The notes below the pieces were generated by a model. That model ran no database searches, was not told the DNA's origin, and worked only from the letters and a program-made list of their open reading frames with translations. The translations under genes were made by a program, and so were the position numbers. This document shows positions 36,513 through 48,100 of a stretch of DNA of 64,000 nucleotides, piece by piece (the stretch's first letter is position 1; every line of letters begins with the position of its first letter). Where the stretch lies: the NCBI RefSeq assembly GCF_002775205.1, contig NC_036456.1:10009463-10073462 (forward strand), given 5' to 3'. This DNA is from Xiphophorus maculatus (Eukaryota > Chordata > Actinopteri > Cyprinodontiformes > Poeciliidae).

Positions 36513-37415
36513 TGTGCGGCAAAGCGTTAAAAGTGCTGACGTCTAGCATGACCCACCATAATTTTTTGCGTTTATTTTGTAATTTTTCAATCTTATTGCC
36601 GCCTGGAATGCAAGGCTGGTCGTGATTACGTTATTTTAGCTCCGGCTGCAAAATTCCGCTCCCAACCACAAAAGTGGACGCAAATTGCCACTACGTCATC
36701 TTTTGCTGTAAACCTCGTTTTTGGTCGTTTGTTGCGTGTCTGAAACGCGGCAATTCGTACCTGCTATACATAGCATGAGCCTACCCAACTTTTAATCTAC
36801 AATGTGGAAATAAGGTTGTTAGGATATGTTATCTCAGCAAAACCTCACTCTGTTCAACTTGAATTTATACAAAAAAAACTTCATTTGGTCGATATCTCGT
36901 TATTTGTTTAATTTATTTAAGATTCTACCCGCCAGGTGTTATCCCTGTCCTTCTTGCGCACGACATGCAATTCAAACACTTGCCAACACTTAGCCAAACT
37001 AAAGGTCAACATGGTTACTTGTCGCAAACGTGTCAACGGTTATCTTTCACATAGTTAAATGGGAAAGTCTTTAGAAAAAACAAGCCACTTACTTACTTTT
37101 ACCCAGTTGGACTTGGCGTTCAGCGCGTTTCTAGGCATCCAGGCTCTTAATTGGTCGTGGTATCAGCGCGGTCGGTTAAAATTAACTGGCAGGCTAACGT
37201 GTGTGACGCAACAACTCAGCCAGGCGACGTCAAAAATGACACCAAGATAAATCCTTCCAAAACCTTTTGCGACTAGTCACGTAATCACGCGAGGCGCCAT
37301 GATGGACGTCGGAAATAAGTTTTTTTATTATTGGTTTTTTTTTTTGCCATTACTTAAATAAGTCGAGCTATCAAACCTAATTGGGCCTCATAGACAGCGA
37401 TATTTACAGGCATTG

Positions 37416-38360
37416 CAGTGACGTGCGGTGAGGTTCATAGCTGGTGAGGCACTGACGTCATCAGAATCAGATTTGCAAATAGATGCATAGATTGACAGCG
37501 GTTTACAGGTTATGTTTCACTTCTGCATCCTTACACATACAAACTGTAGCTCACAAAACACACATTTTCTTAAAAAACAAAACAAAATAAATGTTATTAC
37601 TGTCTTACCTAAGGTAGGACAGTAATAACATTACTGTCTTACCTGCTTCGATTGAAAGTCCACTTGAGAAAACTTTTTTAGTGTTGTAATGTAGTCATCC
37701 ATGTCGAAAGTCGGGATAAGCGAGAGGAAAAAAATCACTATCTCTATTATAATCTATCGCTGCACTTGACTTGCTTCCCGAATCGTTTAGCCTAGCTCGC
37801 TGTCACTTACTCGGCAGTTGAGGAGTGAACAAGACGAACGTCTGGGATCTTGAGCGCCCCCTGCCATGAGGCAAGAGAACTGCCTGCCTCACCTCGAACC
37901 TGTTCTCTGCCGTTTATAATCGCTCATTACACGAAACACGTTACACAAACACAGTTGGTGACAAAAAGCACTGTACATTATATACATAAGCTAAATTATT
38001 GGAAATAAGTTCACATATTAAATTTGTTTAAACCATTTTATTGACGCCGTACAGCAACATGCTCTCTCCGCTTAGCAGCCAGCGCAGAGCCAGGGGTTGC
38101 GCAATCCAAGGTGAGGCAGAGCTCGCTGCTGCCTCACCGGCATCGCTTCCAAGCATTTGAATGGGAAAATAAGAAAATTCAGCGATTTTGAACAAATAAA
38201 AATCGAAATTGGTGAAGCTACATGAAAAATAAATATTTTTTAGTACAAACCACCGGATGAATATAACAATTTAAATTACTTTATGATTATATATTTTCTT
38301 TCTTTCCATGATGGCTGGTGAGGCACTGCCTCACCTGCCTCCCCTGACCGCACGTCACTG
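37416..38360. mobile_element. hAT-type non-autonomous element with 8-bp target duplication
   Basis: The 945-bp insertion has inverted ends CAGTGACGTGCGGT and ACCGCACGTCACTG, a perfect 14-bp match. It is flanked by AGGCATTG at 37408-37415 and 38361-38368. Subterminal GGTGAGGCACTG motifs recur near both ends. An internal inverted repeat around TAAGGTAGGACAGTAATAAC lies near 37590-37645. No transposase frame is present. Copy 1 lacks it and reads AGGCATTCAGTATAAT at the site. Confidence 0.9.
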
Positions 38361-38936
38361 AGGCATTGTATAATTAGATGAGGAAACCATACCTTCTCCC
38401 TCCTGACATGTTTGTTGATTTGATCAAATAGCTGACTTTGTCTGAATTCACTGTCATAAACAGTGTTTCCCCTTATATCATTGTTCCATGGTGAGAGGGT
38501 TCTACACGAATATTTTCTCCAGGGTTAGACAAATGTTCGACGTAATGCAATATATTTTATTACATCTCACAAATCAATCATACTTATTAAGTATATGGAC
38601 GTTAATCTTCTCTTGTACAAAAGTGTTTGTTGCATATGGCGAATACACCGCGGGGTGCCAGTCCTTATGTTTGATGGCTGCTGTGCATCGCAGTCTTCTT
38701 TCCCCGGCAAAAAGTATGCGATAAAATGAAGTACTGCTTGCAATTGCTAGCCTAACTAAGTTTCTACAAACAGCATGTCGTAAAATGAGACACTTTTTCA
38801 AAAGGTTCAAAAAACTTGTTTATTTTTTACCTGTTCATTGTATAAAGTACATTGGAAATGTTATGAAATCCATACCACACTGTGTTTTTATAGACAAGAC
38901 AAACTGCATAAATTAATTTCATATTTTCTATTGTAG

Positions 38937-39864
38937 ATCATCAACAAGCTGGCTGGCCACAGCAAGGGAACGGCTGTGTGGGTTTCATCTGCGAGCAATG
39001 AACAGTGTCCTGACTGTCCACAAGGATCCGGGACTGGACAAAATGGCTGCAGGACTCATGGAGTGGTACCGCCAGGCTGAAGCTCCCAAGGTGCTGTAGT
39101 ATGTGGACTGTGGCTGCTGTGCGAGTGAGGGCCTCAACAAGCTGCAGGCCAGGTTTGGAGAGTGGCCAGATATCCACATCCTTCTGGATATTTGGCATTT
39201 CATGTAGAGGCTGGCTGTTGTTTGTACCACGGATACGAATCTTCTATGTCCTACTTTCATGCAAGCACTGTCCTCCTGAATTTTTGAGTGGGATGAGAGG
39301 TCCTTGACCTGCTTCAAAGGGCCAAAGCGAAGCAGCTGCAGCAGGAACAGAGGAAGGGTATAACCAATGCCAAATAACAAAGAAGGAGTTGAATACTTTC
39401 TGCCGTAGGAGGACATAGAGAGAGTACATCACTGTTATCTTTATTAAACAGCTGCTGGAGGAGCTAAGGGGTCCAAAAGGGAGAGATCTGATGGGGCTTC
39501 CTCTGTTGGATGAAGTAAGGATGAATCACATGTGGAGGGTGATGAAACCCCAGCCTGACTAGATGAGCTGCATTGTTGCTCTGTGGCAGAACCTGCTGGA
39601 GTTTGACAAGCAGAGGGTGGCATTTGCTGCAAGGCACCAAGATAGACTGAACGCTTGGAGGTTCCCTATCACAAAAGGACAGACTTCATAGGTTTACCAC
39701 TCATGGATGAATTATAGATAGATCACATCTGCTGTGTGCAATTATGCCACTTAAAGTATTTCCAGGATGTTTTGGGAATTAACAAGGATGGCATCAAGCT
39801 CGGAAGAAAGAGGTTCAACAACATCTCAAGTCTTTTCACTGCCATTTGAACAAGTTTATTCCAG
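38937..39864 (+). pseudogene. Decayed transposase-like C-terminal half of the DUF6729 family, longer copy
   Basis: The same relic as at 26843-27018 but continuing further. After YVDCGCC it reads LNKLQARFGEWPDIHILLD, then IWHFM, a stop, RLAVVCTTD, FMQALSS, a stop and IFEWDE. Then, in shifted frames, come LLEELRGPKGRDLMGLPLLD and finally KSFHCHLNKFIP. The order matches the family as I remember it (LDIWHFMRR, IFEWD, GPKG..GVPLLD, ESFHLHLNRFIPG). At least three in-frame stops and two frame changes show it is not functional. The continuous homology shows that the shorter copy 1 version is a deletion. Confidence 0.8.
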
Positions 39865-41528
39865 GTTAGCTACTCTTGTGTAACATAATTGCTCCCCTTT
39901 GGTATGTCTCCTTTTTTAACAGGTTCAAACTAGAAAGCAATTTTTCAAATGCGATAAAATGCTTTTTTTCCCCCTTCAAGAAGCAAGAGGAGATACCGTT
40001 AATGTCCCGCTCTAACTACTGTGGGAATAGTAAATTTAAACAGTGGTATACCCTTGTGCTGCCACAATTATTGGGTTAAACATTAGATAGTTTTTCTCTA
40101 CTATTCTTCAGTTTACTGTTACTCTATAATGAAGGGCAGCAGCAAACTGGGAGGAGACAGAGAAGACTGCATCACCTGGAAGGCATGCCACCAGTAACTA
40201 TTGCTTCGTCATCTTCACTTGCTTCGTCATCTTCCAGAAGTTCATCAGTCTCTTCTGAGCCTTTTAAAGGTTTTTCAGTCTGACTTGGCAGGTAATCTAC
40301 ACCAAACAGCTCACCTATGGATAAAAACACACAGTGATACTAAAACAGTCCTTAAAACATTCCACACATTTTTGACTCAAACGCATTATGTTAATAGATT
40401 TTTATTGCGTATTTTCTTTTCTTTTACAGATTTGATACCGGTGTATTTTGCTGGTGGTGTGAAGTTTGGGATGTACTCTGAGCTGGGCGCCTTCAGGGTG
40501 TTGTTAATGTTTCTAGCTTATTAGAAAACACAATGGCTTGCTGGTGACCCGATCCTAGTCCCAACTGTTAAGGCCTTCCAGTAGTTAGGACTGCTGTCAA
40601 TGAAAGGTACAGAGGAAAGTCAAATGTATGAGTAAATTAGTAAATATGTTTTCTTTCACTGTTTAAATGCTGAGGAAAAAAAAGAGGCCAACACTAGTTC
40701 GTTACTAAGCAAGCTAAACCATGACAACATACCTCTACCATGATATCAGTGGTAAAGAAGCATTCTACGTGTCGTTTAATTCAGGCGCTGTCTGATCTAC
40801 CTGCCTCGGTAATGAGCCAAGTGTGTTCACCGCGACTTCCATATATGGCATTAGTTTAGGCGCTTGGATCATTTTATTTCGCAATCTTGGGTTAGGAAAA
40901 TTCCCAACTTTCCAGAAAATTGTATACATTGAGCTAAGACTACGCTATGAATAATAAATATAAGCGTTAGATATGATAATGATATAATTTATTGATTTGA
41001 ACACATCACTGCAATACAAACATTTTATTCTGTCAATTTTTAAAAGGGAAGTTGGTTTTTTTTTTGTCAGGAAAAAGGAATGCAGTATTTTCAACTTACA
41101 TATATGTAATTTAAAGTTGACTTTTTATTTTCAAAATCCATTTAAAAATGTTTTTGAAAGAACTGACAAATCATTTCCCTCAATTATCGTTCAGGAAATG
41201 TTCTATTGCAGCATAGTATTTCTACGCCTGGGATTGAACTCAGAACTGTGAAATCACTTTGTTTGTCCCCTAATCTTCCTTTTCTCCATCCCTAAAGGCA
41301 GGATGATTTGGACTTTCCTCCAGCATCTGTATATCTTACTGCTGTTGCAGGATGTGCATATCTGACAAAGTTCAGTTTATGGCCAGTATAATAATGTAAC
41401 ATAACTTAAGATTGCTATGTTTAAAGGATTAAATATCTGAGAAAGTTAGCAGCTCAAACCACCTTGTTGCCTGGTACTTGCATGTATAAATTCATAAAAA
41501 TAAAAAAAAACGTGTTAAATTTCAGTCC

Positions 41529-41534
41529 TTTATT
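41529..41534 (-). promoter_or_regulatory. GBA2 poly(A) signal
   Basis: AATAAA on the minus strand about 575 bp past the GBA2 stop codon, the first canonical signal downstream. Confidence 0.6.
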
Positions 41535-42107
41535 CTTAGTGATTGTCATGACTATCATTTAGAAAAAAAACAACAAGTTGCTGCAACATACTGTATGTAT
41601 ACTGAATGCTTAAACAGTATACACATATGTAGTGCTCAAAGGCACTCAATTCTATTTAATAATTAATAAAAGGTAATATTGTTTTCCATACATTTAAATA
41701 CCACTCGTCACACATTTCACTGCTTAACAGCATTTTAACTGGACTGGAGTAAGAACAAAAGTTGACAATACATACAGACATGTTGCAAATGTGCAAATAC
41801 TATTGGCATATTATCTAATGTAGTGCTTGCATATGTATATGTGCACAATGTGACAACATGTTGCTGAAACAAAAGATGGCATTGTTAACTTGCATTACAT
41901 GGAGACTTGGTTTTGGAAATGCCCGACCACACAAAGTGTAAGACAACTTGCAGTGCCATCAGAAAAGTCCTTTAACATACGATTGTTTAATTACAACAGT
42001 GTCTGATTTAGACAATGAACCATTGAACCAATCAAGCTAAAGAGAAAGGGATTCCCAGTTAATTTTGTTGAGAATCGCCGTTTTGTGTTTCTATTGTAGG
42101 TAATACA

Positions 42108-45100
42108 TCAGGTTTCGATCTCGTCGGTGTCTCCGGTTTTAGCTCGAACAGTGTTGTCCCTCTGGGACCTGTCCAGAGCGAGCTGCATGGCCCAAACACT
42201 AAGAGGCCTCATGTAGGCCAGAGAGCGGTAGATGCTCCTCTCGCAGTAAGCTTCAGGAGTCTGGAAGGCCATTCCCAGCCGCTCCCATACTGTTCGGTAG
42301 CAACCCTCTGCAGTCCGCATACCTTCCTCCAACATACCCTGAGGAACAAAAGAAAATCAAAAAACATTCATGTCCATGTTGCCTAAACACTACCACAAAG
42401 TTGTACTGAATTATCTTGTTAAAAATGTGACAAAAACAAATATTATTTGGTAATATTGTTCTATATTTAGCTCCAGTTATCTTCCCCATAAACTCAACAG
42501 CCACCCCTGTCCCTCGTAAAGAAAAGCATGATCCTGCCACCGCCGTGTTTCACTTTATTTTCCCTGTCATAAAACTGGAAGAACATGGTTTTACTTTGGC
42601 TAGGAGGTCTAACTGAAAAACTGTAGTTTTGGTAACAAAACCAAGACATTTGTCAGTTTTTAAAAATCCGAATCAAGCTCATTAAACAACAAACTGAGCT
42701 TTGAACAATGCGATTTCTTAAATGGAGAACTTTAAAAATATTCATCAATTAGTTGATTTAATTTAGCCATCCCAATAAAGACTTCATATTATAATGTTTT
42801 TACATATACAAGTTGACAGGCAACTTATACAATGAAAACAATACTGGGCCTAAAATAAACCCTTGAATATCAGGGGTAAAGGCTCTGCTGCCTTTATTGG
42901 TATGAAGAGAGAAATTCCTGTTTATCAAATACACATAACTTAAGGAGAGCTTCTTAAATAAAGTTACCAAGTGAAAGTATTATTGTTTACAGTGTTAAAA
43001 CTAGTATTCAAGTTTTATAATCTCCAAAAGGTATGTTACAAGATGGTCATAATCTCTTATAGAGCTATGGTGAGATCTAAAATTGAAATAAAAACAGTGC
43101 AAAAAAACGTAATTCAGTGGACTTGATGCGACGTGTGGCAAAGAAAAAAGTGTGTTAAACTGAAAAAGAAAAAGTTAGATTTATTTGATTTGCTGCTTAT
43201 GATCACAAAGAGACTCGTTTTAGGTTTCTGGGACGTCATTCTGAAATGAAACTTCACAGCTGGTCTTCAAAGAAGATCAGAAAAAGTGTTGAGAAACAGT
43301 TGTTTTTTTATTGACCTCAAAGGCATCAAACTTTATCAAACACTTTACAAATTCAGCTAAGACTTTCACATTTGAAGTAGACCCTGAAGAAAAGAAAATA
43401 ACGGTGATATAATTAACCTGACTGTGTCCCACTTTTAAAACAAAAACAAAAAAATACTACTACATTAAAACTTCCACTCACCTCATGAATCATAGTAGCT
43501 GCCAGCCCGTACACAACTCCGATCCAGACCTCATCTGACTGGACACTGGAGCGGTCGGGCACTCCCTCAGGACGCATGCCGTTAACGGCGCCCATGTGGC
43601 CTTCAGAGAAGCTCATTACATTCAAATCAAAGACAGATTTCAGTGCGCGCCGGATCTTTTCTTTGGGAAATGCCTGGAACGAAAAAAGGAGGAGATTTTA
43701 AGGCAACATTCATATAAAAACGAATTGGAAAGCATTGGCTGTGTGGCTACTTTTACAAAAGTCATGCACCACTTTGCATATCCAGGGATATGAATGTTCC
43801 AGGATAACATTCATATCCCTGGAAACTGCTCAGAGTTCAAGGGAGATGATGGATGAAGCTAATTCCAGAGGCTGTAAAAGAGACTTGTGCTGAGGTTTTT
43901 GACCTTAAAGATACAGCCAGAGTTACTGTACAATGAAATGATCTGAATCAAAGCACAGTGATCCAGACCTAAATCTAATTGGTGGCCAAACACAAAAATC
44001 GATGTTTACAGATGCTCTCCACTCAACCATACAGAGCTTGAGCTGTTTTGCAAATAAAAATAGACACACATTTCCGTACTGGAAATCTGTACTGAAAAAT
44101 TTAAGACCATCACATCTGGATGGAAGTGTCCTCTGTCAGAATTCATTTGGCAAATATGTTTCCATCTTCTCTTTTTCTTGGAAATGCCAATAAAACACCT
44201 TAAGAGAGTACAAAGGTTTTTGCAAATTTGAGGAAGTAATTTTGAATTTTGCAGTTTCCATCACCCTTTTCTAATGAGATACCTTAAAAGGCATATAAAA
44301 TACATTGGTGGAAACACATTTAAAACCAACAGTATGGCTGGTAGGATGTTTAACTCACCTGATAGGCTTCTTCTTCCAGCCCAGATGCTCTGAGGAACCA
44401 GTGTCCGGCACACTGGTCAGACATGACGCTGTTAGAAAGTGCCCTCTCGCTGCTGTCATAATTGTAATACTTTCCTAAACATCAAAGGGAGAAAAAAGAA
44501 TTATACAAGCTGCACTTAATGCTAACTAGTAATTTGAAGTATGCTTAACTTCATCACTCCGTAGATCTGAAGATGTTCTACCTCAACGATCAAATCTGAA
44601 ACCCTCAATCCATGTCAACATGACAGATAAATGTTGGAGCGTACCGTTCCATAAGAGTTTATCAAAGGCTGCACTGCCTCTCTCCAGGAGGTCCTTGTAA
44701 CGCTGGTAAGCCTCTTCACTGTCCACCAGTCTGGCCATTTTACACATCACACACAGGGACGCCAGCCACATCCCACCACAGTACGCACTGCAGGACACAA
44801 AGAGACCAAACATCGGCAAACTTGTAACTCAACTGCAGTTGTAAGGACTCCAGAACACCTATTAGGAAAACTGCTTCACTTCAGCCGACCCCGTTTGAGG
44901 TGACCCCGGGCCTCACCTCGCTCCAGTCACAGTCCAGCCATCATACGTCTGATCTGCATATCCCGAGTTTTCTATCAGGCCGTCTCCGTCCTGGTCAAAC
45001 TTCAACTCAGACTCCATCACAGCCTAAACGATGCATTATGTATCATTAATCCTCAGCGAACCAAAGCAGGTAAGTTAAAATAGCCTCATAATATGGTTTG

Positions 45101-48100
45101 TAATGGAAGTTGGATGAGTTTAAAGCACAGATTATTGTTGAGTGAAATAATTCATGTTGATTCCTGGTGCAAAAGTTCACCTCTTCATGAGGTGTCGTGC
45201 TGTAAGTGCAGCAACAATGCTAGTTAACAGTGCTAGTTACTTAACTCTGTTAACAGTTTGGTACGTTAGCTTGTCACATTGATTTGTGAGAACTTTACTC
45301 AACCATTTGCATAAGATCCTTTTAAGTTTCCATCCTTCTGTAAACATTTCACAGAACTATTCATTAAGTGCCGAAGGAGAATGGTTTGTTCAGGTTCAGT
45401 TACCCGGATCAAGGTTTTTGGAAGGTTACAGTTTCAAACCTGAAAAATGTTTCCTTATATCTTCTGACAGTTTGAAGTCCTTTTGTGGAGAAGGCAGGTA
45501 AACTGCAGAAGTGACAAAAGATTTCTCTGCCAATAAGCAGGCTGCTAAAAGCTACTAGATCATGTTATAGACTGAAGCTTCATTTCATATTTTATACATT
45601 TTAGGGTCATTACACAGCAACAATCCGATACTGGCCCATAACTAGTGAAAACGTGGATGGACATTTTTAAATAAACATTGATTAAACAATGAATAATAAT
45701 AATTTTTAAAAAACACACACACACACACACAAAAAAGAGAGTTAAACCTGGCAGATGGGCCACATGTCCTGCAGGTACTGACTGTCCTGGGTCAGATGAA
45801 AGTCCCTGTAGACCTGCAGGACAAACTTCAGGTTCAGGTCCTTCCAGTCTGCGGTGTCGTGGATGAGGTAAGCGTTTAACCTCTGCCAAGGCTCATCATC
45901 TTGGAAGACAAATGTGTTGCATAATCAAAAATATATACAAAAGTCAAGCAGATAAGAGCCTTATAAAGACAGCTAGTTGTAAAGACCAAGGCATCAGTCA
46001 GGTTTAATTCCGTAATTTAGTCGTAAACAACAGCAGTAATCCACTGGGATGCTCTCACAGTGAGGTTATTATCTGGATGGTCTCTCCCCTACCTGGGTCT
46101 CCTATGTCATGAGGCACCACGTTTTTTGTCTTGACAGGAGAGTAACGGCCGTTCATCAGATGCAGCCTCTCTGTTGGATCCTGCTGAACCACGGTGCCAG
46201 CTGAGGGCAGATTGATAGGTTAAAAGATGGAGCACGCTTTCACGATCGGTGGAGATTGATGGCGTAAAACTGGTCTAGCAGGGATCGTTGATGAACAGTC
46301 GGGTTACAGAAAAGGCACTAAGATTTCGCTCACCAATATCATATTGCACACTCAAGGCTAGCTTGGGCCACAGCATGATAAGTGCGAAGGAGGCGTAGAA
46401 GTGCACGTCGTACGTGTTATACATTCTGTATTCTTGACCTGGAAAACAGGGCAACATTTTATTCAATCTGAAAGTCATCGCTGTTGTCTGAATGTTCTAT
46501 CCGATTTAAAATAAAACAACAAAACAGTGAATATGTGTGCATTTTAACCAACTAATGATTCTCCTTTTGCCTACCTTCTAGGTAAGCAAATCGGCCGTAC
46601 TCCTTGACGAGAGCAGGCTGAGCTGGCAGACCGCCGTCCTCACTGCGCACACCGCCGCTGACGTCAGCGTCCTCCGAAAGCTCCGTCCACACGGTTCCTC
46701 CGTCCGCCACGAAGTACAGCTCGTTAAACAGAGCGGACTTGTACCAAGGCGGAAGAGAACTGGGACACATGGAAGAAACGTAATTCGCAAACAAACAAAA
46801 AAAAAAACAGAAGGTTCTTATGCAAGATCACAAAACAGCAGCCAGCAAAAAAAAAAAAAGACAGAAAACGTAAATGCCTTGGCTTTACCATTTCTTTTTT
46901 CTTTCAGTTTAAAATACAAAATTTGTAGATCTATTATTCACACAATGATACATTTCAAGTATTTTTCTGTTTATTTTGATAATCGTGGGGTGCAGCTAAT
47001 GAAAACCCATAACTAATCTTCTGAATGGTACATCAGATTGACAAAAATCTAATTTCCGTTAAGTACCGATCATGTTTGGACCTTCATAATCATGGGACAG
47101 ATTATCCAGCAAGCAGTCGCTGACACCTTCCATCAAATGGGTAAAAAGCCACAAAAGGTCATTTCTAAAAAAAAGAAAATAAAATAAAAAAGAAAAAAAG
47201 TTTTTTCACATACTCATGTAACCACAGATTTTATAGAAAAGTTGAGAGCAAGGAAAAAGTTTGATAAAAAGAAAGGTGAACAAGGCTTAACAACACATTT
47301 CTGTATTAAAAGTATTTTTTCCTTTGGTTTTTTTATGATCTAATTTACTAAGAAACTGAACTATTGGTTTTCGTCAGCTGGTTTTCGCTATTGGTTTTTC
47401 TTATCAAAAAAAGAAAAATCCATCCATTTGTCATCTTTCGGTGGTGGTGAACAGAAATAAACTTGAAATATGTCACTTATACAAAATATAAAAGTTTTGC
47501 CTTTTTCACTGAAGTGTTGAGCTAATTTAACTTTTCAGTATTTTAATTTGATCTTCTGAAACTAAAGTACCTGTCCCGTAATATGGGTCTCTGCCACTCC
47601 TCAATGGATTTCTCCCATTGTTTGTAGTGTGTCAGTGCGTAATGGCTGAGGGACGGAGATGCATCCCCTTTATCCCCAAAGTAACGAGCATATCTCCTGT
47701 AGAAAAAAACAAAACAAAAACACTTTGTTTAATAAAGAAGTCCAACATAAGTCAGGGTTAGAGATTATTTCTATTATTTCTCAAAAAAATGCTTGTTTTT
47801 TTTTTTTTTTTTGCCATTTTCTTCATGTATTGCGCTTAAAAGAAAAGTGACTGGCTCTGGTGGGATGTGAGGTGAATAAGTAATGAGAAATACCACCCTG
47901 ATCTAAACCATGAATATGCAAATTAAGGCAGGACTAGTGGGCTCTTCTTGCACTGTAACCTGAGAACGACGGCAAAGCAAACAAGGGAGGAGGTCTGCTT
48001 TGCGCATGTGACGTTGAAGCTCAACAGCCAAACCAAGTAAATAGGTAAAATAAGTGCAGTATTACATGTTTCAGCAAGTATCGAGTTCTTACAACTGTAT

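Larger units (their letters stand above)
29555..42795. repeat. Tandem segmental duplication, copy 2
   Basis: This is the direct repeat of 16132-29540, separated from it by 14 bp (29541-29554, TAATGGTATATATA). Its right end is continuous with the rest of GBA2, so this copy carries the terminal exon used by the full gene. It holds a tRNA-Lys, two tRNA-Asn genes, a longer transposase-like relic, a solo LTR and two hAT-type elements. Copy 1 shows empty target sites for the LTR and for the hAT element at 34998, and a matching site altered by about two bases for the hAT element at 37416. Confidence 0.95.
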
